A stretch of DNA of 50,955 nt. Origin: GCA-2862585 sp965661345. Its GTDB lineage: Bacteria; Bacteroidota; Bacteroidia; Flavobacteriales; UBA7312. A program made the position numbers and the translations under genes. The DNA lies in the NCBI GenBank assembly GCA_965661345.1, contig CBFIDK010000012.1, positions 1-50,955 of the forward strand, given 5' to 3'. Below the pieces are notes generated by a model. That model saw only the letters and a program-made list of their open reading frames with translations, ran no database searches and had not been told where the DNA came from. Below, piece by piece: positions 1-8,501 of the stretch; the stretch's first letter is position 1; each line of letters opens with the position of its first letter.

Positions 1-26
1 AACTATATCTAGTTGAATAAGATTCA

Positions 27-992
27 TTAATTAGACGATTTAAATTGTTTAATTTCTTCGATGAGTCTAGGAACAACCTCAAATGCATCACCCACTATAC
101 CATAATCTGCTGCCTTGAAAAAAGGCGCTTCAGGATCAGTGTTTATAGCAACCATTACTTTGGAAGAATTTACTCCTGCAAGGTGCTGGATAGCGCCTGA
201 AATACCAATAGCAATGTATAAATTTGGCGCAATAGCTTTACCAGTTTGTCCAACGTGTTCGCTGTGTGGTCGCCAACCGATATCAGATACGGGTTTAGAG
301 CAAGCTGTACCAGCATTTAATAAATCGGCAAGTTCCTCAATCATTCCCCAATTATCGGGGCCTTTCAATCCTCTACCTGCTGAGATAACAACTTCGGCTT
401 CCGCTAAACTAATCTTTCCACTAGCTTTTTCAATATTTATTGAGGAGACGTTTGTGCTTTCTACTTGGCAATCAGCTGTTGTAAATTCACACGAGTCGTT
501 GTGGTTTTCAGAGATTTTATAAGCGTTTGGAGATAAAGCAATAACTGTCTTATCAGCATGGCTTTTTGCTATTTCAAAGGCTTTTCCAGAGAAAGACTTT
601 TTCTTAATTACTAAAGGGTTTGATTCAATTGGCAAATCAATGGTGTTGCTGATAAATGAAGCGTCCATTTTTACAGCTATTCTTGGGCCAATTGTTTTAC
701 CCGTATTGGTGTTAGAAAGTATAAAAACACTTGCGCCTTCAGTATCTGCAATTTGTAATAATGCAGAAGAAATACCTTTATTGTCACAAGCATCAAAGTC
801 CTTGGCAATGCTGATTACTTTATCAGGCCCATACTTGGCAAGCGTTTGAACGTCATCGGAAATATTTCCGACAGTAACAGCGATGCACTTTGTCCCCAGT
901 TTTTTAGCGACATCATGACCATATGTTAATATTTCATAAGTTCCTTTTTTAAATGTGCCGTTCCAACTTTCGGCAAATACTACTACAGACAT
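27..992 (-). CDS. etfA: Electron transfer flavoprotein, alpha subunit
   Basis: Larger subunit of the soluble heterodimer that carries electrons from acyl-CoA and related dehydrogenases to the quinone pool through ETF:quinone oxidoreductase. 321 residues, normal for the family. The C-terminal FAD domain (about residues 200-321) is complete: it contains GQTGKAIAPNLYIAIGISGA followed by IQHLAG, the stretch that wraps the FAD, and the later INTDPEAPFF motif. The N-terminal half is the Rossmann-like ETF domain. It lies 2 bases after etfB on the same strand, so the two are one transcript read etfB-etfA. Nothing odd is seen. Identity is firm from the sequence. Confidence 0.97.
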   Translation of the reverse strand: MSVVVFAESWNGTFKKGTYEILTYGHDVAKKLGTKCIAVTVGNISDDVQTLAKYGPDKVISIAKDFDACDNKGISSALLQIADTEGASVFILSNTNTGKTIGPRIAVKMDASFISNTIDLPIESNPLVIKKKSFSGKAFEIAKSHADKTVIALSPNAYKISENHNDSCEFTTADCQVESTNVSSINIEKASGKISLAEAEVVISAGRGLKGPDNWGMIEELADLLNAGTACSKPVSDIGWRPHSEHVGQTGKAIAPNLYIAIGISGAIQHLAGVNSSKVMVAINTDPEAPFFKAADYGIVGDAFEVVPRLIEEIKQFKSSN

Positions 993-994
993 AT

Positions 995-1741
995 CTATAT
1001 TACTTTAGCTTCTTGATGAAGTAGGGTTACTAATTCTTTTTCTTGTCCAGCATCTACCATTTTACAAGCTTGTTTTGAAGCTGGTTTTTCAAATGATACG
1101 GATGAGCTTTTTACTGAGTTGTTTTCAGACTCAACGACTGTTAAAGGCTTTGTTCTTGCAGTCATAATTCCACGCATGTTAGGAATAAGCAAATCAGACT
1201 CTTCGACTAAACCTTTTTGTCCGCCAATGACTACTGGAAGATTAGCGCTCACAAATTCTTTTCCGCCTTCAATTTCTCTTTCCATTTTTGCTTCATTACC
1301 TTCGATGGTAAGTCCTGTACACGCATTTACAAATGGGAGATCTAAAAGTTCAGCTATCATTGCTGGAACAGCACCGCCATTGTAGTCTATGGATTCTCTG
1401 CCTAGTATTATAATGTCGTAATTGTTTTCAGAAATTATTTTTGATAATTCTTTTGCTACCAAAAAACTATCCGTTGGATTGCCATTAATTCTTATAGCTT
1501 CATCTGCTCCAATAGCAAGTGCTTTTCGCAAAGTAGGCTCACTAGAAATTTCACCGAAATTAATTACAGTTACTTTACCACCATGCTGCTCTCTTAGTTT
1601 TATGGCTTTAGTCAGTCCAAACTCATCATAAGGATTGATGATAAACTGTACTCCATCTGTTAAAAAAGAAGTGGAATCACTAGTGAATTCAATCTTAGAA
1701 GTGGTGTCTGGAACGTTACTTATACATACCAGTATATTCAT
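995..1741 (-). CDS. etfB: Electron transfer flavoprotein, beta subunit
   Basis: Partner of EtfA; binds AMP and completes the ETF dimer. I place the start at the ATG at 1741 (MNILVCISNVPDTTSK), giving 248 residues. A TTG two codons upstream is in frame, but the family normally begins right at the MxILVCI strand. The middle has IIILGRESIDYNGGAVPAM, the nucleotide-binding loop region of EtfB, and the conserved PFVNACTGL stretch follows. The C-terminal tail is the usual recognition region for partner dehydrogenases. A TAnnTTTG promoter element on this strand lies at 1768-1775, about 27 bases upstream of the ATG. Confidence 0.96.
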   Translation of the reverse strand: MNILVCISNVPDTTSKIEFTSDSTSFLTDGVQFIINPYDEFGLTKAIKLREQHGGKVTVINFGEISSEPTLRKALAIGADEAIRINGNPTDSFLVAKELSKIISENNYDIIILGRESIDYNGGAVPAMIAELLDLPFVNACTGLTIEGNEAKMEREIEGGKEFVSANLPVVIGGQKGLVEESDLLIPNMRGIMTARTKPLTVVESENNSVKSSSVSFEKPASKQACKMVDAGQEKELVTLLHQEAKVI

Positions 1742-1767
1742 TGTCAAATTGTGTTAGTTATGTTTCA

Positions 1768-1775
1768 CAAAAGTA
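1768..1775 (-). promoter_or_regulatory. -7 promoter element for etfBA
   Basis: Read on the minus strand this is TACTTTTG, an exact match to the Bacteroidota primary-sigma -7 element TAnnTTTG, placed 27 bases before the etfB ATG. I see no good TTG -33 element at the right distance, so this rests on the -7 box and its position. Confidence 0.5.
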
Positions 1776-1846
1776 AGATTTTTAAGTAATTATTGTACAT
1801 GAATTATACTTTAGTATCAACAAGATTTCATTAGTAATTTTCTTGC

Positions 1847-1876
1847 TTTGGTAATTTGTAAAAAATGTTATTTTTG
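1847..1876 (+). promoter_or_regulatory. Bacteroidota-type promoter for pdhB
   Basis: TTTG at 1847-1850, then 18 bases, then TATTTTTG at 1869-1876: both halves of the Bacteroidota -33/-7 promoter with near-ideal spacing. The pdhB ATG follows 27 bases later, preceded by an A-rich tract instead of a Shine-Dalgarno site. Confidence 0.7.
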
Positions 1877-1902
1877 CAGACCCTAAATATAGATAGGAAA
1901 AG

Positions 1903-2886
1903 ATGAGAGAAGTTCAATTTCGAGAGGCTGTTTGTGAAGCCATGAGTGAAGAAATGCGTCGAGACGCTAACATTTACTTGATGGGTGAAGAAGTGGCAGA
2001 GTATAATGGTGCATACAAAGCATCCAAAGGAATGCTTGATGAGTTTGGTGAAAAACGTGTTATTGACACTCCCATTTCAGAACTTGGTTTTGCAGGAATT
2101 GGTGTAGGATCGGCAATGAATGGGCTTCGCCCAATAATTGAGTTTATGACTTTTAATTTTTCATTAGTTGCCATAGATCAAATTATAAGCAATGCAGCTA
2201 AGATGAGGCAAATGTCTGGTGGTCAGTTTCCAATTCCTATTGTATTCAGAGGGCCTACGGCTTCTGCCGGTCAGCTTGGTGCGACACATTCACAAGCCTT
2301 TGAAAGTTGGTTTGCCAATTGTCCTGGCCTCAAGGTTATTGTACCTTCTAATCCATACGATGCCAAAGGATTATTAAAATCTGCAATAAGAGATAATGAT
2401 CCAGTAATTTTCATGGAGTCAGAGCAAATGTATGGGGATAAAGGTGAAATTCCTGAGGGAGAATACCTATTACCCATAGGAGTTGCCGATATTAAACGAA
2501 AAGGATCAGATGTAACTATTGTTTCATTTGGAAAAATTATTAAAGAAGCCTACAAAGCAGCTGAAGAACTGGCTGAACAAGGAATAGAGGCTGAAATTAT
2601 AGACTTAAGAACAGTTAGACCTATCGATTACGATGCTATTTTAGAGTCAGTAAAAAAGACAAATAGACTAGTTGTGCTAGAAGAATCGTGGCCGCTTGGA
2701 TCTATAGCAACTGAGATTACTTACAGAGTGCAAAAAGATGCTTTTGACTATCTTGATGCACCAATCAAAAGAGTGACGTGCTTGGATACCCCAATGGCTT
2801 ATGCTCCTACATTAGTAGAGGCATTTTTACCAAACAAAGACAAGCTAATTGAAGCTGTCAAAGAGGTCACTTACACTAAAAATTAA
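1903..2886 (+). CDS. pdhB: Pyruvate dehydrogenase E1 component, beta subunit
   Basis: Beta chain of the thiamine-diphosphate-dependent E1 that decarboxylates pyruvate and passes the acetyl group to lipoyl-E2. 327 residues, standard length. The pyrimidine-binding domain comes first and holds VIDTPISELGFAGIGVG; Glu60 in ISE corresponds to the glutamate that activates the cofactor. EFMTFNF and the G-Q-LGATHSQ loop follow. The transketolase C-terminal domain starts near residue 195 and includes DLRTVRPID. The E1 alpha and E2/E3 genes are not in this window. Branched-chain 2-oxoacid E1 beta is the main alternative, but the motifs match pyruvate dehydrogenase E1 beta more closely. The gene is followed after 31 bases by hppA, which may share its promoter. 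Confidence 0.93.
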   Translation: MREVQFREAVCEAMSEEMRRDANIYLMGEEVAEYNGAYKASKGMLDEFGEKRVIDTPISELGFAGIGVGSAMNGLRPIIEFMTFNFSLVAIDQIISNAAKMRQMSGGQFPIPIVFRGPTASAGQLGATHSQAFESWFANCPGLKVIVPSNPYDAKGLLKSAIRDNDPVIFMESEQMYGDKGEIPEGEYLLPIGVADIKRKGSDVTIVSFGKIIKEAYKAAEELAEQGIEAEIIDLRTVRPIDYDAILESVKKTNRLVVLEESWPLGSIATEITYRVQKDAFDYLDAPIKRVTCLDTPMAYAPTLVEAFLPNKDKLIEAVKEVTYTKN

Positions 2887-2917
2887 ATTAATCATAAATT
2901 AACTAAAATTTCAAAAT

Positions 2918-5419
2918 ATGAAAATGATTGTAGATTATCTTCCATTGTTCGGTGTACTAGCTTTAGGCTTTGTGTTCTGGAAGAATGCTTGGGTTTCTAA
3001 GCAAGAGGAGGGAACCGAAAAAATGTCAAGAATTGCTAAGAATATTGCCGATGGTGCAATGTCCTTTTTGAAAGCAGAATACAAGATACTGTCAATATTT
3101 GTACTTGCAGTAGCTATTTTGCTTTACTTCAAAGGTAGCAGCGAAGTAGGTTCTAACGGAATGGTAGCAGTATCATTTATCGTTGGTGCTGTTTGTTCTG
3201 CATTAGCAGGATTTATTGGCATGAGAGTAGCTACAAAAGCAAACGTTAGAACTACTAATGCAGCAAGAACATCTTTAGGGGCAGCTTTAGAAGTTGCCTT
3301 TGCCGGTGGTGCCGTTATGGGACTTGGTGTTGTTGGTTTAGGTGTTCTAGGTTTAAGTTCATTATTTATGATATACAGTGGTCAAGGATGGGAAATAGGT
3401 GAAGTGCTTAATGTACTTTCTGGATTCTCACTTGGTGCATCATCTATTGCATTATTTGCTCGTGTTGGTGGAGGTATTTATACTAAAGCTGCGGATGTTG
3501 GTGCTGACCTTGTAGGAAAAGTTGAGGCTGGTATTCCAGAAGATCACCCACTGAACCCTGCTACAATTGCTGACAACGTTGGAGACAATGTAGGTGATGT
3601 TGCTGGAATGGGTGCTGACCTTTTTGAGTCTTATGTAGGTTCTATAATTGGTACAATGGTATTAGGTGCAGCATATGCCACTTTACCAGAATTTCAAACG
3701 CAATTTGACGGACTAGGGGCTGTTTATTTACCACTAGCCTTAGCCGCTGTTGGTATTATAATGTCAATTATTGGTACATTCTTTGTAAAAGTAAAAGACG
3801 GTGGTTCGCCACATACAGCGCTTAACATTGGTGAGTTTGGTTCAGCATTTTTAATGTTAGTAGCATCTTGGTTTATTATCAATGGAATGCTTCCTGAAAC
3901 ATGGGTTGAATTTGGTGTTCAGTATACTGCAATGGGAGTGTTTTGGGCAACGATTGCTGGTTTAGTAGCTGGTTTAGCAGTTGGTAAAGTAACAGAGTAC
4001 TACACAGGTACAGGTACAAAGCCGGTTAATTCAATTGTTAAGCAATCAGAAACAGGTTCAGCAACAAATATAATAGCAGGTTTAGGTGTAGGTATGATGT
4101 CAACAGCTATTCCAATTTTATTAATTGCGGCTGCTATAATTGTATCTCACAAATTTGCTGGATTATACGGTATTGCCATTGCTGCAGTAGGTATGTTAGC
4201 AAACACTGGTATTCAGTTAGCAGTTGATGCTTACGGTCCGATTTCTGATAACGCTGGAGGTATTGCTGAAATGGCTGAATTAGATCCAGAAGTTAGAGAA
4301 AGAACAGACAAATTAGATGCTGTAGGTAATACAACTGCTGCTATCGGTAAAGGTTTTGCTATTGCTTCAGCTGCTCTTACAGCACTTGCTTTATTTGCAG
4401 CTTTCATGAAAACAGCTAAAATTGAATCAATTGATGTGTCAAAGCCTGAAATTATGGCGGGTTTATTAGTTGGTGGTATGCTACCATTTGTATTTTCTGC
4501 ATTGTCAATGAATGCTGTAGGTCGTGCTGCTATGGCAATGATCGAAGAAGTAAGAAGACAATTTAGAGATATCCCAGCTTTAAAAGCCGCCTTAGAAGTA
4601 ATGCGTAAGAATAACTCAGATATGTCAAAAGCTTCTGCTGCTGATAGAAAAATATTTGATGCCGCTGATGGTGTTGCTGAATATGATAAGTGTGTTGAAA
4701 TTTCAACTCAAGCATCGATTAGAGAAATGGTATTGCCTGGTTTATTAGCTATTGTAGTACCTGTTTTAGTTGGGTTCTTAGGAAGCGCTGAAATGCTTGG
4801 TGGTCTTCTAGCAGGTGTTACTACTTGTGGTGTTCTTATGGCAATCTTCCAGTCTAATGCTGGTGGAGCATGGGATAATGCTAAGAAGATGATTGAAGAA
4901 TCTGGAAGAAAAGGATCCGAAGCTCATAAAGCAGCTGTTGTTGGTGATACAGTTGGTGATCCATTCAAAGATACCTCAGGCCCATCTTTAAATATTTTAT
5001 TGAAGTTAATGTCAGTTGTAGCGTTAGTAATTGCTCCTTCATTGGTACCTGATGATACGGTTGAAAGCGCCAATCAAACGTCAATGACTACAGAGGTGGC
5101 TTCATTTGAAGATATTACTACTGGTGTTGTAGTTCTTAATGTTGGTGAGGAAAGTAAGAAAATTGATGTAGCAACATCATTTAAAAACACTGACGAAGGT
5201 TATATAATTGGTTTCAAAGCTAAAGATATTGGTTCTGAAGAAGCTAGAAATCCGATTACTGCTTCAAAAAATATTTCATTTTATTCAAAAAATATTGAAG
5301 AACAGAGAGATGGATTATTCATAGCTGATGGAATGATTAGATATGATTCAGGTTCTGCCCCTGCAATGTTTAAATTCAGAGCTGGTAAGATGATTGAAGG
5401 TGAGATAGTGATAAAGTAA
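2918..5419 (+). CDS. hppA: Membrane-bound ion-pumping pyrophosphatase
   Basis: Integral inner-membrane enzyme that couples hydrolysis of pyrophosphate to export of H+ and/or Na+. The three conserved acidic clusters are present: DNVGDNVGDVAGMGADLFES (from about residue 217), the NAGGIAEMAELD block, and GDTVGDPFKDTSGP. Ala474 in GNTTAAIGKG sits where K+-independent enzymes carry Lys, so the enzyme is predicted to need K+. Glu237 in DLFESY is the residue typical of the Na+-pumping and dual Na+/H+ branches. About 124 residues follow the last membrane helix (which ends near residue 710); most family members stop soon after that helix. This hydrophilic tail (710-833) looks rich in beta strands and is predicted to face the periplasm. 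A strong terminator lies directly downstream. Confidence 0.95.
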   Translation: MKMIVDYLPLFGVLALGFVFWKNAWVSKQEEGTEKMSRIAKNIADGAMSFLKAEYKILSIFVLAVAILLYFKGSSEVGSNGMVAVSFIVGAVCSALAGFIGMRVATKANVRTTNAARTSLGAALEVAFAGGAVMGLGVVGLGVLGLSSLFMIYSGQGWEIGEVLNVLSGFSLGASSIALFARVGGGIYTKAADVGADLVGKVEAGIPEDHPLNPATIADNVGDNVGDVAGMGADLFESYVGSIIGTMVLGAAYATLPEFQTQFDGLGAVYLPLALAAVGIIMSIIGTFFVKVKDGGSPHTALNIGEFGSAFLMLVASWFIINGMLPETWVEFGVQYTAMGVFWATIAGLVAGLAVGKVTEYYTGTGTKPVNSIVKQSETGSATNIIAGLGVGMMSTAIPILLIAAAIIVSHKFAGLYGIAIAAVGMLANTGIQLAVDAYGPISDNAGGIAEMAELDPEVRERTDKLDAVGNTTAAIGKGFAIASAALTALALFAAFMKTAKIESIDVSKPEIMAGLLVGGMLPFVFSALSMNAVGRAAMAMIEEVRRQFRDIPALKAALEVMRKNNSDMSKASAADRKIFDAADGVAEYDKCVEISTQASIREMVLPGLLAIVVPVLVGFLGSAEMLGGLLAGVTTCGVLMAIFQSNAGGAWDNAKKMIEESGRKGSEAHKAAVVGDTVGDPFKDTSGPSLNILLKLMSVVALVIAPSLVPDDTVESANQTSMTTEVASFEDITTGVVVLNVGEESKKIDVATSFKNTDEGYIIGFKAKDIGSEEARNPITASKNISFYSKNIEEQRDGLFIADGMIRYDSGSAPAMFKFRAGKMIEGEIVIK

Positions 5420-5440
5420 ATCTCAAACTATATAGATATT

Positions 5441-5468
5441 AAAAAACCCAGCATTTGCTGGGTTTTTT
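5441..5468. terminator. Bidirectional rho-independent terminator
   Basis: Perfect 12-bp inverted repeat: left arm AAAAAACCCAGC, loop ATTT, right arm GCTGGGTTTTTT. It has A-runs on one side and T-runs on the other, so it can stop hppA on the plus strand and the kinase gene on the minus strand. Confidence 0.9.
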
Positions 5469-5491
5469 GTTTTCATAAAAATTGGTTTTAA

Positions 5492-6106
5492 CTAGAAAAG
5501 ACCATTGATTTCAGCATCAATTTTATCGATGATAAAGCCTAAGTCTTCTTTGTTTTGTTGAAAGTCGAGATTATCCACTTCAATAATTAAAAGTTTACCA
5601 TGGGTGTATGAAGATATCCATGCTTCATACCTTTCGTTTAGGCGTGAAAGGTAGTCTATCCTAATTGAGTTTTCGTAATCTCTTCCACGTTTCTGAATTT
5701 GTTCAACTAAGTTAGGAACGGTTGAGCGTAAATAAATGAGTAAATCAGGACTAGGGATGAAGCTGTTCATAAGGCTAAAAAGATTCTTATAATTTTCAAA
5801 ATCTCTTGTGCTCATTAAACCCATTGCATGTAAGTTCGGCGCAAAAATAAATGCGTCTTCATACATTGTTCGGTCTTGAATGACGTCCTTGTCTCCGTTA
5901 TGAATTTCTTGTACTTGGGCAAATCTACTATTCAAAAAGTAAATTTGAAGATTGAAGGACCATCTTTGCATGTCCTTGTAAAAGTCGTTTAAATATGGAT
6001 TGTCATCAACATCTTCGTATTGTGCCTCCCAACTATAATGTTTTGATAAAAGAGTTGTTAAGGTGGTTTTACCAGAGCCAATGTTTCCAGCTATTGCTAT
6101 GTGCAT
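5492..6106 (-). CDS. Deoxynucleoside kinase (first paralogue)
   Basis: Salvage enzyme that phosphorylates deoxynucleosides at the 5' position with ATP. 204 residues. The P-loop GNIGSGKTT is at residues 7-15, the DRT motif (the ERS/DRS-type substrate and catalytic motif) at 78-80, and the KRGRDYE lid at about 139-145. This pattern belongs to the bacterial dNK family; which base it prefers (adenosine, guanosine or cytidine) cannot be told by eye. It lies 33 bases after the GH3 gene on the same strand. A second, clearly different kinase of the same family is at 11522-12151. Confidence 0.88.
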   Translation of the reverse strand: MHIAIAGNIGSGKTTLTTLLSKHYSWEAQYEDVDDNPYLNDFYKDMQRWSFNLQIYFLNSRFAQVQEIHNGDKDVIQDRTMYEDAFIFAPNLHAMGLMSTRDFENYKNLFSLMNSFIPSPDLLIYLRSTVPNLVEQIQKRGRDYENSIRIDYLSRLNERYEAWISSYTHGKLLIIEVDNLDFQQNKEDLGFIIDKIDAEINGLF

Positions 6107-6139
6107 TTCAATAAAATTTAGCCACTAATTTAAAAGGAA

Positions 6140-7660
6140 TTATTCTGATTTCATAGTTTCCATCAAATTAAAAATGGAATCGATGTGATTACGATGATTT
6201 GCAAGTCTTGGCACTTTAAATTGACGCCCTAGTTTATTTTGTGATTTCATCCAATTATAGAAAAAGCCTTTGTTTACAATATGCATTATGGGTTTTTCTA
6301 GAGCCATGTTTTTATGTCTTTTAGCGGCATAGTCAGAATTTACTTCCATTAGTGCATTATCAAGGTCGGCTAAGAATTTTTCTTTGTTTTCAGGTGCTTT
6401 GTTAAACTCGAAGACCCATTCATGAGTTCCTTTTTTACCATTTTCCATAAACTTTGGCGCAGCACTGTATTCATTAACTTCAGCATTGTTTTTTTCACAA
6501 GCACTTTTAATTGCTTGTTCAGCATTGTCCATAATTAGTTCTTCACCAAAGGCATTTATAAATTGATTTATTCTACCAGAAATTTTAAATCGATAAGGCT
6601 TAATGGCTGTAAATTGTATGGTATCTCCAATGAGGTAGCGCCATAGTCCAGCATTAGTTGTTATTACCAATGCATAATTTATTCCAATCTCAACGTCCCA
6701 AATTCCAATAGCTTCACGTTCATTTAGTTTGTCAGTTGGTATAAATTCATAAAAAATACCATAATCTAACATTAATAGCATTTCATCAGTGTCTTTTTGG
6801 TCTTGGATTCCGAAAAAACCTTCCGATGCATTGTAGGTTTCTAAAAAGTTTATCCCATTAGGAATGAGTTTTTTAAACTGACTTTTATAGGGTGTGAATT
6901 TGACGCCTCCATGCATGTATAATTCCAGATTTGGCCAAACTTCACTGATATTATTTGCACCAGTTTTTTCTAAAATTTTATGAAATAAAACAAGCATCCA
7001 TGAAGGCACACCAGAAATATTAGTGACATCTTCTTGAGAAGTAATTAAAGCCATCTGATCGATTTTTTTCTCAAAATCGTTCATCAGTCGAATTTCTTTA
7101 TTAGGGGTTTGGTGGAAATTTACCCAGAAAGGTAAATTTTCAACTATAATGGCAGATAAGTCGCCTTCTTTTTTTTGTTCGCTTAGTGATGGCTCATGAC
7201 TTCCGCCCATAATCACACTTTTGCCATTGAACACTTGTGTTTCAGGAAAATTGTCGCAATAAATGGTAAGCATATCTTTACCTCCTTTAAAGTGGCAGTC
7301 AAATAATGACTCTTTCGTTACTGGTATATATTTACTTCTATTGCTACTGGTACCGGAGGATTTGGCAAACCACTTGCTTTCGCTCGGCCATAAAATATTT
7401 TCTTCTCCATTTCTTAATCTATTTATGAAAGGACTAAGTTCACTATAATCTGAAATGGGTACTCTCCTTTTAAACTCTTCGTAAGATTTTATTTCGCTAA
7501 ACTTATACTCTTTTCCCCATTCTGTATTCTTAGCAGTATCTAGCAGAGATTCCAGCCATTCTTGCTGAACTTCGTGAGGGTAATTTCTAAACAAATCAAT
7601 TTGGTGAATTCGTTTTCTCATTACCCATGACATTAGTGAATTTTTTAAAGAAAAAATCAT
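6140..7660 (-). CDS. GH3 auxin-responsive promoter family protein (acyl-adenylating enzyme)
   Basis: 506 residues, related along its whole length to the GH3 family, best known in plants for joining jasmonate or auxin to amino acids through an acyl-adenylate. Recognisable points are KSSGTSSNRSKYIPVT (ATP phosphate-binding loop, about residues 104-119), YNASEGFFGIQD (acyl-adenylate motif region), and ALVITTNAGLWRYLIGDTI. No signal peptide or membrane segment, so cytoplasmic. Bacterial members are common in Bacteroidota but their substrate is not established; a carboxylic acid activated by ATP is inferred. Only the deoxynucleoside kinase gene follows it, and that pairing gives no clear hint of function. 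Confidence 0.85.
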   Translation of the reverse strand: MIFSLKNSLMSWVMRKRIHQIDLFRNYPHEVQQEWLESLLDTAKNTEWGKEYKFSEIKSYEEFKRRVPISDYSELSPFINRLRNGEENILWPSESKWFAKSSGTSSNRSKYIPVTKESLFDCHFKGGKDMLTIYCDNFPETQVFNGKSVIMGGSHEPSLSEQKKEGDLSAIIVENLPFWVNFHQTPNKEIRLMNDFEKKIDQMALITSQEDVTNISGVPSWMLVLFHKILEKTGANNISEVWPNLELYMHGGVKFTPYKSQFKKLIPNGINFLETYNASEGFFGIQDQKDTDEMLLMLDYGIFYEFIPTDKLNEREAIGIWDVEIGINYALVITTNAGLWRYLIGDTIQFTAIKPYRFKISGRINQFINAFGEELIMDNAEQAIKSACEKNNAEVNEYSAAPKFMENGKKGTHEWVFEFNKAPENKEKFLADLDNALMEVNSDYAAKRHKNMALEKPIMHIVNKGFFYNWMKSQNKLGRQFKVPRLANHRNHIDSIFNLMETMKSE

Positions 7661-7706
7661 ATCTTGGTTAAAGTGTAGTAACGGTGTATAAAAATAATAT
7701 TTTGAA

Positions 7707-8501
7707 ATGAAAATAACGGGTGGATTATTAAAAATGAAGGCAGAGCTAAAATCACCAATTCATTACCATTTGCCTATTGGTAGCGAATTGATTGATGTTA
7801 ATTCATTATTAAATAAGCGTATTAGGTTGACATATGAAAATGATATTTTCTGTATTGATTGTGGTGCAAAAACATACAAATCGTTTAACCAAGGGTTGTG
7901 TTATCCTTGCTTTCAAAGTTCACCTTTAGCCTCTGAATGTATTATTCACCCTGAAAGGTGTCAGGCACATCTAGGTATTGGAAGAGATATGGAATGGGAA
8001 ACCAAATACCATTTAACACCACAGATTGTGTACTTAGCTTTAACTGCTAATGCTAAAGTCGGCATTACTAGAAAACCACAAATCCCCACAAGGTGGATAG
8101 ACCAAGGTGCGATCCAGACAATTATTTTAGCCGAAGCACCAAACAGATACCTTGCTGGTATGATAGAAGTATCTTTAAAAACGTTTATTGCAGACAAAAC
8201 ACATTGGCAAAAGATGTTAAAAAACCAAATTAACCCAGATATTAATCTCATTGAACTTAAAAAGGAATTGGCTCAAAATTTATCTCCAGAACTGAGGAAG
8301 TATGTTGTTGATGCTGAATTGCAAGATTTGAGTTATCCAGTTCTAGATTATCCTGAAAAGGTAAAAAGCTTGAGTTTTGATAAACTGCCTGAAATTGAAG
8401 GCGTTCTGACCGGTATAAAAGGACAGTATTTAATGTTCGATTACTTGAATGTTCTCAATGTGAGAAAGCATCAAGGTTATGTGGTAAGCTTAGAGTTTTA
8501 A
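7707..8501 (+). CDS. DUF2797 family protein with Cys-rich segment
   Basis: 264 residues, function unknown. Near residues 51-92 it has two CxxC pairs and further Cys/His residues (CIDCG, CYPCF, CIIHPERCQAH), which look like a metal site, followed by HLTPQIVYLALTANAKVGIT and IPTRWIDQGA, which resembles the start of a GIY-YIG-like fold. It matches what I know of the Bacteroidota DUF2797 family over its full length. No signal peptide. Its 3' end overlaps the convergent transporter gene by 4 bases, so there is no room for a terminator. A nucleic-acid role is possible from the fold but is only inference. Confidence 0.8.
   Translation: MKITGGLLKMKAELKSPIHYHLPIGSELIDVNSLLNKRIRLTYENDIFCIDCGAKTYKSFNQGLCYPCFQSSPLASECIIHPERCQAHLGIGRDMEWETKYHLTPQIVYLALTANAKVGITRKPQIPTRWIDQGAIQTIILAEAPNRYLAGMIEVSLKTFIADKTHWQKMLKNQINPDINLIELKKELAQNLSPELRKYVVDAELQDLSYPVLDYPEKVKSLSFDKLPEIEGVLTGIKGQYLMFDYLNVLNVRKHQGYVVSLEF

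Noticed and set aside
115..522. 135-codon plus-strand ORF inside etfA
   Set aside because: Lies wholly antisense to a firmly identified gene, has no recognisable domain, and its amino-acid make-up is what the etfA complement gives.
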